Assembly: GCF_036669915.1 (NCBI RefSeq) | Contig: NC_089321.1 | Span: 10,557,414 to 10,621,413 of the forward strand | From: Pocillopora verrucosa | Taxonomy: Eukaryota > Cnidaria > Anthozoa > Scleractinia > Pocilloporidae | Length of the DNA stretch: 64,000 nt | Reading direction: 5' to 3' | Part shown: positions 1-10,100 of the stretch, piece by piece | Position numbering within the stretch: position 1 is the first letter of the stretch | Layout: each line of letters starts with the position of its first letter | The notes under the pieces: generated by a model | Told to the model about the DNA's origin: nothing | Databases searched by the model: none | The model's input: only the letters and a program-made list of their open reading frames with translations | Made by a program: the position numbers and the translations under genes

Positions 1-2542
1 TAAAGAAAGAAAACATACGAACCGGAAAAAAAGCTCATTGTGTTCGTGGCATATTACTCAATTTTGATCAAGACTAACGGAACCAATTAAACGAAAGGCA
101 ATTTACGGACTATCGATTTGGAGAGGTTTGAGTAAACAGCGTAGAAAGCATGCGACACCTGCCGGTCTTCTTCTTTCTTAATCACAATTCAGTAAAAATT
201 CTTGACAAATAGAAAACGGGGCTTTTTGAATTTTCGATGTAGTACAATAGATACGTTTTGCTTAGGAGTTCACCTTTCGTACGATAACTTACCAGGAATT
301 AACTTGTTGGCGTTGAAAAAGTCTCTTTGCTTTTCGAGAAAGAGAGATAAGAGTAGGAAGAGAACTGTCACTATAGTTCTAAACAATAAAGGCTGTTAAA
401 ACAGAAATATACCCCCAAGTTAAACTTTTAAATTATTTAAGTGTTCGTGCATAAAGGTCACTTCTATATTAACCGCCGTTTTTAGCGCCAGAAGCGTAAA
501 TCGATTTTATCAATATGAGGACAGTTTTAAAGAGAGTCAAATTTCCTTCGACACTTTTGGAAAATCATCTGGATGGAAATATCTCTCAGGAAAGATCTGT
601 CTGGGAAGGATTGAAATCTGCTTCCACAGTGGACGTTTGTGAAGTTTTTCCTTTCAATGTTTCATTGCCGACAGATTATAGCTGCCATACCTTGGCGGCT
701 TTCGTCCTAAACAAATATGAAAGGTGGAGAACATTAAATTACCACGCTTGAGAGAACCAGCCCTTAGTGGCGTAAACGTCGGAGAAAATTTATAATCGCT
801 AAATTGAAACAAAGAGAACAACTGATGCTGTTTATTTACTTACAATCTATAAGATATTGACGGGGGGGTAAGGCTCATCACATCATATCTTTTATGAAGT
901 TGTTAGAAAAGGTTTCTCGCATAAGGATTGCAAACCCTCTGCATCACCCATAAGTCCACGCTTAAATGAACTAACAACTCCCCCCCCCCCCAATTCCCTT
1001 TACCCCCAGCTTAGAGTTCACACCGACAGTTGATTTTCTTCGGAACGTGTGAAAGGGAAAAATTGTTGAAGGCACACCGGAACTAATGAAAAATAAAAAA
1101 AGAAATGTTTAAATTCCTTAAACAGATTATTTCTTAGCAGATGGATCAGCATAAAAATAGGGTTTAAATACGGATCAGAGTTTTACCATTTCACTTTTGA
1201 ATTAGCCTAAGAGGTGAGCGTACGACTCGCTCCGAAAAAAGACAAGAGAAAAGAACTTGTTTTATACATCTACATAGGATCAAACACTCTCTCTATCCCG
1301 GTATGTTGAAGATTTTCATCTCATACAATCTTGAATAATTAGTTTCGACATTTAGATGGATTAGTTTTCACTTCGTCAGGCTGTAGTGTGTACGATAAAC
1401 TTGGTATAGACACACAACTTGCCATATCTTATTGGAGTGTTCCGCGTCTTTTTGTTATTTTTACATGTTTTATATTTCATTTTAAAAGGAAAAATTCTCA
1501 GGTTAACAAATTAATTCTTATGGAAGCTATACACCCAAAAGACGAAGAAAAGCTTGAGGAGGGCTTTTCAAGGGAGAATTTTATTTTTTAGTGAATGAAC
1601 AATACTCTTGTGATAAGTAACACATATTCAACCACCCTGTCCTCGGCCGAGTTGAGCCGTTTTTTTTTTTTTTTTTTCAATGACAAGACTCTTTACGTAT
1701 GCTCGGAGTCAATGAATGTCCTTTATTCTTGTGGCATTTTTGGAGGGTTTCAAGGGGTGTATTTTAACCGAAAAATTTTACCTATTATACTTAATTAAGG
1801 TTTCAAATGCTTTAAGTCACATGACAACATCTGAACCATTGTGCCCACCGCTTGAATCAAGTATTAGAAGCGTTAATCCTGCTTAAAAAGTTAACATTTA
1901 GCAATTTTTGGATCATTTTTTCTCGGCGACAAATCTTTTAAACGAATTCATTCAAATTTTTCCATTTATTGCAAATGTTTTCGGCAAAAGTTGTCCAAAC
2001 ACGGTTTTTGTAACTCTCATCTGGAACGTATTGTTTTAGCGACCATTATTCACATTTTGGTAAAAACAAATTTTATCCCTTTTTTGGCGTCAAATCATTG
2101 TTCAAAAAAATATTTTTTCAACAAAAAATTGTCCGGATACGATTTTTAGATCTCCTATTTGGAACATACTTTTTCAGTGCCCAATTTTCTTGAAATTCAA
2201 CATCTTTGCTAACAAAACATTATCCTTTTAAGTTGGGTTTATCCATTATAACCAGATTTTGTCTAACCGCTAGTTTAGAAGCGAATTAAGATATTATAGT
2301 CACTGTTTGTTCAAAGCTAAAATGTTCGCTCATTAAATTTAGTAGAGCGATATCTTTTAACTGATGCGTCGGAAACTTAATGCAAATGCATTTGATTCTG
2401 GTACTGAAAATCTTTAATTCCCATAATTTTATTGCGCCGACGGCTTTTCCTTTGATTACCCCAAGCGAAAAGCTAATCTTTTTAACTGGTCATAATGTAT
2501 CTTGTTCGTAAGACCGACGCAATATATGCTAATTTCTCTTTC
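1..2542. other. no supported gene
   Basis: AT-rich non-coding sequence with homopolymer tracts. The open frames present (for example 515-751) lack a recognisable domain, a signal peptide or a convincing exon chain. Part of it is probably the 5' untranslated region or first intron of the peptide gene that starts at 2596, because a pyrimidine-rich tract ending in CAG lies at about 2540-2555. Confidence 0.5.
1987..2190. repeat. diverged direct repeat, two units about 140 bp apart
   Basis: Two roughly 57-bp stretches (1987-2043 and 2127-2183) match imperfectly along their length. Both contain TTGTCC, then a CGGTTTTT or CGATTTTT block, then TCTGGAAC or TTTGGAAC, and a T-rich end with CAG or TAG. 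They look like an old tandem duplication or a decayed repeat. Function unknown. Confidence 0.4.
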
Positions 2543-2595
2543 ATTTTTTTATCCAGTTGGCATTTTGTTATTGGCTGGTAAGACGTTACGTCGTT

Positions 2596-3260
2596 ATGTT
2601 ATCGTCGGTCAAAATATCACTCGCCCTAGTCTCTTTGTTGATCCTTGTACATGTAAACGAGGCTTTTCCGATGAAGGAGTGGCTACCAAGAAGATCTATG
2701 GTGAAAGACGAGGACAGTGCTATTGAACAGCGGTTTGATGAAGACTCTTACAGCAGGTAATATATATTGATGCAAGAAATAAAATTATATTTTGCCTTTA
2801 TATGATAAGATGAATTATACACGCACTTTGATTGGTTCGTACTGTGATTTATTAAAGGACAGACACGCATGTCGTCAACATTGCATTTTTTTTTTGTTTT
2901 TTTTTTTTGCTTTTTTATTATATAAAACAAATAGATTCCGTGTTGCCGTGGTTCTGTCCAAAAATAAATCAGAGAAGCGTCAAAACGTAGTGGGAAAATC
3001 AGTGACACACTCGATTGCGCCTCCTGAGCTACTGTTTTGTTCTCAGTTAGCGATTGGATGATTTGCCAACATTCTTGAAGGGTGAAAAAATAAATTGCGT
3101 TAAGCCCTCTTTTTTCCCCCATATTTCCAGCCCGATGAAAATTTTAAATGAAGACGACAAAGAAGAAGACATGTTTGCTGACGATGGATCGGAAAGAAAT
3201 TTCCGAAAAAAGGATTTCTCAAGGCAGTACCAATGTCGATTTGGTGGTTGTGGAAAATGA
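2596..3260 (+). CDS. secreted neuropeptide-like precursor with C-terminal cyclic, amidatable peptide
   Basis: Two coding exons: 2596-2756 and 3131-3260. The donor is AG|GTAATA and the acceptor is TTTCCAG; the split codon reads Ser and the frame is kept. The start at 2596 opens a hydrophobic signal peptide (MLSSVKISLALVSLLILVHV, cleavage predicted after NEA). An in-frame ATG does not precede it closely, and an acceptor-like tract at about 2555 suggests an upstream non-coding exon. The mature part is acidic with an internal RR site. It ends KKDFSRQYQCRFGGCGK and then a stop. The final Gly-Lys is a standard amidation signal, the Gln after Arg could become pyroglutamate, and two Cys four residues apart could form a disulfide. 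The product would be a cyclic amidated peptide of about nine residues released to neurons or gland cells. I recognise no named family. The layout (peptide at the extreme C-terminus after a basic site, one disulfide) also resembles melanin-concentrating hormone and CCAP precursors, but probably by convergence. AATAAA motifs at 3912 and 4208 are possible polyadenylation signals. Confidence 0.75.
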
Positions 3261-3382
3261 ATGAGTAAGTTAAAAATATGGGGTAATTTTGTTGGAATTT
3301 TCCATTTTTTTTTCGCTATATTTTGGAGGTAATTAATTAAGTGGATGGCAGATAATGGGCTATGGTAGATTATATTGCCAGT

Positions 3383-3835
3383 GAAACCGATTGACTGACT
3401 GAGTGACCGACTGAATAACAAACTGACAGACTGGTTGACTGACCGGCTAACTGACTGTTTAACTGACTGACTGACTGACCGACCTACCAACTGACTTACT
3501 ATCCGGCTGACCGACTGACTGACTAACTAACAGACTTACTGACAGACTGACTGACCGGCTGACTGACCGACCAACTGACTGACTAGCTGACCGACTGACT
3601 GACCGACTGGCTGACTGACTGACTGACTGACTGACCGACTGACTGACTGACTGACTGACTGACTGACTGACTAACAGACTGACTGACCGACTGACCAACT
3701 GATTGACCGACTGACAGACTGACCGACTGTGACTGACTCACTGTTTCACTGACTGACCAACTGAATTACTTACTAACTGAGACACTGACCGACAAACTAA
3801 GGTAATGAATGACCGACTGGTTGACTGACTAACAG
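3383..3835. repeat. (GACT)n microsatellite, interrupted
   Basis: About 450 bp of GACT/CTGA units with scattered CCGA, AACA and CTAA variants. The purest part is around 3600-3680. On the minus strand it translates to runs of Ser-Val-Ser-Gln, which gives a false open frame. It lies just downstream of the peptide gene, probably in its 3' UTR or flank. Confidence 0.95.
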
Positions 3836-4429
3836 ATTTGTTCATTTATTCATGCATTCGGCTTTCTTTCTTTAGCATCCATCGGAATAAAGAGAAACAT
3901 ATGGCAAGGAAACAATAAACGAATCAAAGGAAAAGACAAGGCAGCTAAAACTTAACAAATTAACAGACCATTTGAAACAAAATGTAGGATGTTACTTCAA
4001 ATCAGTATCATACAAAAGCAAAGCTTTTAAAAAGGTTTACTTGTTATTCTGTTCTCCGCAGTTAATGCTGTAAAATGTCCCTTGTATTTTACTAGTTTAC
4101 TTCAATCGAATATTATTCTTTGTTTTCAATCTAATCCTAATTAACGACATTCGAATGTTTTCAAAAGTTTATTGCGCACTACTTGTTAAAGAGGTATAAG
4201 CAGTATCAATAAAAACAGGACTTACGTAGATCCCCACCGTAGAGGAGATGTAAGGAGTAAATAAAGATCATTTATGGATCAGTAGAATCCTGAGTTTTCG
4301 TGTTAAATTGTTCTGCGCCTATGAAACGCATATGGATATTTATATACAGGTCAAAAAAAGGGACTAAAAAGTGGAAAGTTCTGGTCTGAAATAGGGTTTA
4401 TGGAGAGGTGGGTGGTACATCCCTTAATT

Positions 4430-4642
4430 ATTTAACTCCCAGAGGTGTTTAACACTCAAATTCTCCCTAAGATATCCATACATTATCCAGCAAAAATGTA
4501 ATGAGAATATTCAAACTTATATTATTATTTGGTAGAAGTTGCTATCTTGATCTAACAGCAAATACTTGTAACTAATTTACAAGGAAGTGTGTAGCGGCAA
4601 GAGGTGAGAATTAACAATCAGATCTTGGGAATTTAAAGGTTA
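4430..4642 (-). repeat. ~210-bp repeat, family A
   Basis: Starts TTTAACTCCCAG and ends CTTGGGAATTTAAAGGTTAA, so the ends are roughly complementary. The interior carries the family blocks CATACATTATCCAGCA and TAATGAGAATATTCAAACTTA. Other family A copies lie near 19.7, 41.1, 54.1, 54.3, 56.1 and 61.2 kb. It is a likely non-autonomous DNA transposon. Confidence 0.75.
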
Positions 4643-5089
4643 AGGAATTCGAGGATTCCTCCTCTACACGCATAAACCCAAGCCCAACTCCCTGTGCCTC
4701 GTTCCCCGTCCCCTGCCCCTAACCCTACTCACCGGGAGTGCCTGTGACAATTTAAATTACAGATGCCACCGTTATATGGAACAGGGGATCTGAGTGCCAC
4801 AGATTTGTCATTTACCATGTTTTCCAGGAATAGTTCTATTAATCAAAACCTACAGGGCAACTCATTTCTTTTAAATGTCAACCTTAAGAAAAACTTGAGT
4901 AACTGGTTACAAAGATTTTTGGAGCAACGCGAATGCGTACGTGCAGGGGATGATCAGTGGCGCATCCAGAGGAATGGTGTACTTGTCTGACACCAGAAGT
5001 CCGATAATGAAAGGATCACAAATTACTTCTCAACTTGAAGTATCTAAAATTTACTTACAATAGAGCATTTTTCAATAGAGTCTTGGAAG

Positions 5090-5350
5090 TCATCCGGCTT
5101 TGCTTTGGTTTTACTTCACTCAACTTTGTGATTGGTCTAGAAAACACACGCCACTCTCTCAACCAATCAGATATAAATCTTAAAACAATTGCGACTCGGT
5201 CATTCATGTATTCCCGCGCTTCAAGCGGCTTACAAGTTGTCAGTTACTTTGAGTCCTCATTGGCTGATGATGATGTAATCTTTTTTCTGATTGGTCGTTG
5301 TGATAACTTTGGTTTTGGTTTTTTAATACTCAGTTTAAAACTGTTTTATT
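5090..5350 (+). repeat. CCAAT-rich interspersed repeat, copy 1
   Basis: Contains alternating ATTGGT and AACCAATCAGAT blocks, then GCGACTCGGTCATT, then TTCCCGCGCTTCAAG, and ends near TGTGATAACTTTGGTTTTGG. The same ordered blocks recur at 49.5-49.9 kb and, inverted, at 6.6-6.8 kb. A 164-codon open frame over this stretch (5035-5529) is the repeat read through and is not a gene. A TTTATT at 5345-5350 could serve as the minus-strand polyadenylation signal of the peptide gene at 5694-6460. Confidence 0.75.
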
Positions 5351-5693
5351 TCTTAGCTTACTTATGCTCAAGAGTAAAGAAAAATAAACCCTGTGTTTTC
5401 AGAGACAAAGTTTATACATCCCCCCCACTTCTCCATCGAAATTTCCTGGGTCCACCCTTGCGTATGTGGTTGCTAAACCCTAAGCAAACAAGAGGAACGC
5501 AGCAGAATTTTACCACTTGGTATGAGTGACAATTTAATGTGAAGCAGATTGTTTACAATATGCTAAACAGAAAATGTGTTGTAACACCATTTATATGGTA
5601 AGTGGTTTAGAGACCTCATGTGAGTTTTTAAAATCGAAAATAATAAGCACGTTGTAATAGACACGAGCCGATAAACGTTTTTTTCGAAATGAA

Positions 5694-6460
5694 TTATTCC
5701 TCTTTTTTCGCCTCTGTTTCATAGAGTTTCCATAAGTCGTAGAGCCGTCCTTTGTTATCTAAATTCCTGAAAAATGAAATACAAGAAATTTTGAGAAAGA
5801 AAACATCTGCTTTTTAAGACAAGAAACTCCCTTCTGCCGGAAACTAGTTGGCTAGAAGAAACTGTATTTCCTTAAGTCAATGCCTGTCTCGTCTAGGTGC
5901 CGAGGCAAAACTGCTAATTTAGAAATAAAAGTCGGGGTGTAAAAGGGGATGAATGAAGCGAAAAGGAAAATTAGAGATTTTTCAGAACACGAACCTTATT
6001 TAGTACGCGTATCCTGTTGATTTACAACTTCGTTTTTAGCTTTACCAAAAAAGTTATGAGCCTTTTAAACACCGTGACTTACTGGCTTGTGTGGTTGTTT
6101 GTGTGTTTTGTCACAGTCCTTGCTGACCATCGTCAGCAAAATCTGTAACAAATTTGTCCTAACAGCCCGAAAGCACGAAGCCAGAACGTTCGCGCATGAG
6201 CAGACGTTCGACCGCTGCGTGACTTGGACCCGGCCCAGTCCTCGTGTCATAAACGATTATAATCCAGCTCACCTTCCGACTTGTAGGCTTGAAAAGTCAT
6301 CGTTAAATCTGGCTTTTGTTCTCTTGTGTTTCTTGCACTTTCGAGCGGCTACTCTTTTGTTACCGAAGCTATAGTTGCATCCTCTCGCCCTGCATTCGGC
6401 AGTGAGGCTCAGTACAATTATCACAATCATCAAAAGGGAAAGTAGAATTGTTCTATTCAT
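5694..6460 (-). CDS. small basic secreted peptide precursor, family unknown
   Basis: Two coding exons on the minus strand: 6460-6273 and 5766-5694. The donor is AG|GTGAGC, the acceptor ATTTCATTTTTCAG, and the split codon gives Arg; the frame then runs to a TAA. The start at 6460 is supported because a good acceptor (CTATTTTTCAG) lies nine bases upstream, implying a 5' UTR intron. The product is about 87 residues. It opens with a strongly hydrophobic signal peptide (MNRTILLSLLMIVIIVLS) ending near AECRA. The mature part is rich in Lys and Arg with several dibasic sites (NKR, RK, KKHKR), holds two Cys 15 residues apart (RGC to RKC), and ends in an acidic and aromatic tail containing LYDLWKLYE. 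It could be a multi-cleaved neuropeptide or hormone, or an antimicrobial-like cationic peptide. I recognise no family. It converges with the peptide gene at 2596-3260. Confidence 0.65.
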
Positions 6461-6609
6461 GATATTTCCCTGAAAAATAGAACAGATGAGACGAAAATTT
6501 AGGTTCGTAAACGTGTACTCGTCTGGTTCTGTAGATGCTCGTCTGTTGAGGCTTTGCACGCTTTGGCTTTCAGAAACTATACACTTTCTAAGAAAGCTGA
6601 GGCGTTTGC

Positions 6610-6815
6610 GATTGAATGTCTATAACGACCAATTATAATTATAAGAAAGGAAAACAACTTTAAGAGCCAACGAGAACTCAAAGTAAAAATAACCAAACTG
6701 CCTAAAGCGCGGGAAAACGCGGGCGACCAAGTCATGATTGGTTTTAGATTTACATCTAATTGGTCGAGTTGTGTGACTTTTTTAACCAATCACAAAGCGA
6801 AGTAAAGCAAAACCA
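6610..6815 (-). repeat. CCAAT-rich interspersed repeat, copy 2 (inverted)
   Basis: Reverse-oriented copy of the element at 5090-5350. It has CAACGAGAACTCAAAGTAAA, AAGCGCGGGAAAACGC, ATGATTGG and TTAACCAATCACAAAGCGAA blocks. It lies immediately upstream of the peptide gene at 5694-6460, so it could contribute CCAAT boxes to that gene's promoter or first intron. That is inference. Confidence 0.7.
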
Positions 6816-7054
6816 TTGCAATAGTGGATTACTTTCGACAATCAATTACAAATTGCTTTATTTTGTAAAATTTTTGTGGAGCGAAATATATTTTCTTGTC
6901 ATTTTTGAGAATTCGATAACCTTGATCGTGCACGGGCTGGCCTCAATGCGGTTGAGTAGATTTAAAGATAGCACCAGCTTTCCTCTGTTATATCAGAAGC
7001 AGCATTTGTTTTGTCCAATGTAGATGTGCTCGTCAACTGAAGTTGAGATTCAGC

Positions 7055-7164
7055 GGATCAATATCAGTGTCTGGGCAACTGCCCACCTACCCCTCCCCTA
7101 ACCTGACTGTTGTTGAGTTAGGGAAGGGATAGGTGGGCAGTTGCCCAGATACTGATATTGATCC
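7055..7164. mobile_element. foldback MITE with 8-bp target duplication, copy 1
   Basis: 110 bp, nearly one long inverted repeat. The left end is GGATCAATATCAG and continues to CTGGGCAACTGCCCACCTAC; the right end is its complement, ending CTGATATTGATCC. It is flanked by perfect 8-bp direct repeats GATTCAGC at 7047-7054 and 7165-7172. An 8-bp duplication fits hAT-type (or P-type) transposition. A second copy lies at 19109-19244. Confidence 0.92.
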
Positions 7165-10100
7165 GATTCAGCTAATATATCAAGAACACTAAACTACGAA
7201 ATTTACGTCATTTCTGTCTATCTTTGACGTGTTTGAACAGCCAAGTTGATGGTCTGACTCAAGGTGTACTTCCAAGAACCGACTAAGCAAAGAGCGTGGA
7301 AGGCAGGGTGGGGTAAGCCAGAAATTGCTCCCATCAGCCACTGCACCCCTTCAGCCTGTTATTAGCACAACCAGTTCCATGAAAAATAAACCAGTCGTAA
7401 GTTTATAGATTCGCAGCTGGCGCTTTACTGAAAAATATTTGCTTAATCACAGCCTCTAAACCAGCCTAACGGATGTTTTTTTTTTCCAAATGTTTACTCT
7501 AAACATAACGATTGCGGGAAGGGGATTGCGATTGGGGAAGGGGAGTGCTGAACAGCCTCTGGATAATTCACGAAATTCTACATTTAGAGAATTTTTCATT
7601 TTTGTCAGATCAATCCGTTTTAACTTTCTCCATTCCTAGAAATCCTGGTTCCATCTCGGTTTGTTAATTCCTCTTTTGGCTCGATCTAACTCATAGAAAT
7701 AATATTTTTCAGTCTCCATCAAGTTGACACGAATTATGATGATAAGTTTCCTTCCAGTTTTGCGCCATTTTCCATGATTATTTACAGAACCCAGCCTTCC
7801 AGCGCATATTAAAACTCAAAAAATTCGTCAATTGGGGTAAATGCGATTGTAATCGTTGTTCAAAGAAATGTGAAAACCGCTCGCCACGAAAGTCTGGCTA
7901 TCGAAGTTACCATGTGAAAAATCCAGGGGGAATTGATTTTGGATCGAGTAAGCCCGGGGTTCGAGGTATCAAGAGCTTGAGTATTCGAGAGTAAAATTAG
8001 ATCGAATGTTTGACGTAAAGGCAAGGGAAATCGATTTCGGTTCGATTTAACGCGAAGTTCGAGTCAGCGATGGTTCGCTTTGTCCATTATGCAGTAGCTT
8101 GTCACGTTATTAGAAGACTCACAGCGAGGCAGGCAAAATCATTTTCATTATTGGGAGGGTAAACAAAAATTCATGAATCGAATTCATTTGAGCAAAAAGT
8201 TAGCTAACTCCTCATACCAACCAGGCAGAATTCAAATAACTAATTTTGAGCTGATAATGATATTAAAACAGAGACCAAACATATGAAAATAGGTGTCATT
8301 ACACAAAACGGTTGCTTCCAACGTCTGTTCGCTTATTTAGGAGGAAAAAAACCGATAATTCGTGGCTAGACTGTGAATTTCTTAGCAGAATTTTGCATAA
8401 ATGCTAAAAAAAAACATACACTGACACAAATTTCTTTAAAAAAAAGCGCACGAATTAAAACTAACGAGCGATGTTTTTTGGGAGTGCTCGATAAAAACTT
8501 GGGCTTATTCACCAATCGCACTTTCAGTTGTCACCTCTTAATGCCTGTTGACTCTATCCAAAACTTTTAATCGTCACCTCTATTATATAACAGGCACTGA
8601 ATGTTCGGACGAAAATAATATTTTGAGAAACGGATGCTAAATTTTTTACATTGTTAAAGTTGAACAAAAGAGAAAAAACCACTGAAAAATATAAGCATAT
8701 GAAGATAAGCAAAGCTTTCATGCCAGTTTATCTGTCAATTCTGGACGCCCTCATTATACGAATGAGAATTTGAAATAAGTTTAATTTTTTTTCAACGTTT
8801 TGACAAATTTCTTTTGAATATTTTGAATAAAACTATTGTAGTTCAATGTTGAGTTTTCTTTTCTGAACCGGACACTAAATCCGAAACATAGTCGAGGAAA
8901 ATTAATGAAGAAAAAAATCAGAGAAAAAAACCCAGTCATGGGTTCATGTGAGTTTAACCGCAAATCCTGATCCCTCTTGTCACAAAGTACATCGATATTC
9001 TTTTTTCTTATTTGTTCTTGCTTTGAATATTTCAATGCGCGATAAAGCTTCCATAGCAAGCCAAAGCAGTGAAAAACATCTTTATACGAAAACGTATCCC
9101 GAAAGAGCTAGAATTTGAATAAATCAGTGTACGAAGATTTGTTTTTGACCTACCTTGATCCCAGATCGTTTTATACTGTCACCGGCTCGCTATCTTTTTT
9201 ATGAACCAAACTCGCACACTAGAGCGCAGAGGCCTGCTTTCATTAACACTGCACTAGGCAAGTTACACGTCCTTCTTAAAAATGACAGATAGGAGCGTGC
9301 AGCCCGAGGGCCAAAAACATGTATTGTAATGTTTCAACAATACTTTTAGACAGCGTGGCTCGATCTAATTCAATTATTTTATTATAACAATTGGCGAAGG
9401 CTTTCAACAATGTAATCGTGAAATTTTATGACATGTTGGCTTCTGAAAACCTCATATTCAATTGATCATGAGTCCTAATTTTCATCGGCGATGCCTGCGG
9501 TTAACGATGTGTCACGTTAAGCGAAATACCGACGTGGTAATGGATTTCAATGGGCAACTGTGTACTCATCAAAAGATATCATATCATTTTTGACTCACCA
9601 CAAATTATTGCTGAGAAAATTGTGCAATTTGCGATCTCCACCATCTGCAATACGTACGACCGGTGATCTTGCCACCCGAATAAATAACTAAGCAACGGAT
9701 CCGACAAATATTAGGAACTCAATTGTTCCTGCCGCCTTGCTCAAAACAAAAAAAAAGGAAAAAAAGCGTCTCACTAAATGGCGATTTTTATTCAACGCAC
9801 GACTTAGAAATTTTCGTTATGTTCGGTTATTTTCTTTGGTTCATACGCGTCGTTGAAGACGTCTGGGAAGCTTCATATCGGCTTTTCAGGCAAATATTGC
9901 GTTATTTCCCATGAAACTTGGTATATAGTTCCTTCCGTGAGGTTGAATGGCGCATCATTTTTTTTTAACCCCTCCAGCTCTAACTGTTAAGGAAACCGTT
10001 GCAAATTTGCCTAGCACAATATGTTATGACTACCAAGTTCGTCTTTTCAACTCAGTCCTTATTGACTAGAAATCGCACAAAGGGTTTCAGGGGAAGTAAT

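Noticed and set aside
515..751. 78-codon open frame in the first kilobase
   Set aside because: No signal peptide, domain or convincing splice partner.
3459..3698. Open frame encoding Ser-Val-Ser-Gln repeats
   Set aside because: Pure translation of the GACT microsatellite; no start context, signal peptide or splice partner.
5035..5529. 164-codon open frame
   Set aside because: Covers an interspersed CCAAT-rich repeat whose copies elsewhere are not open; no domain recognised.
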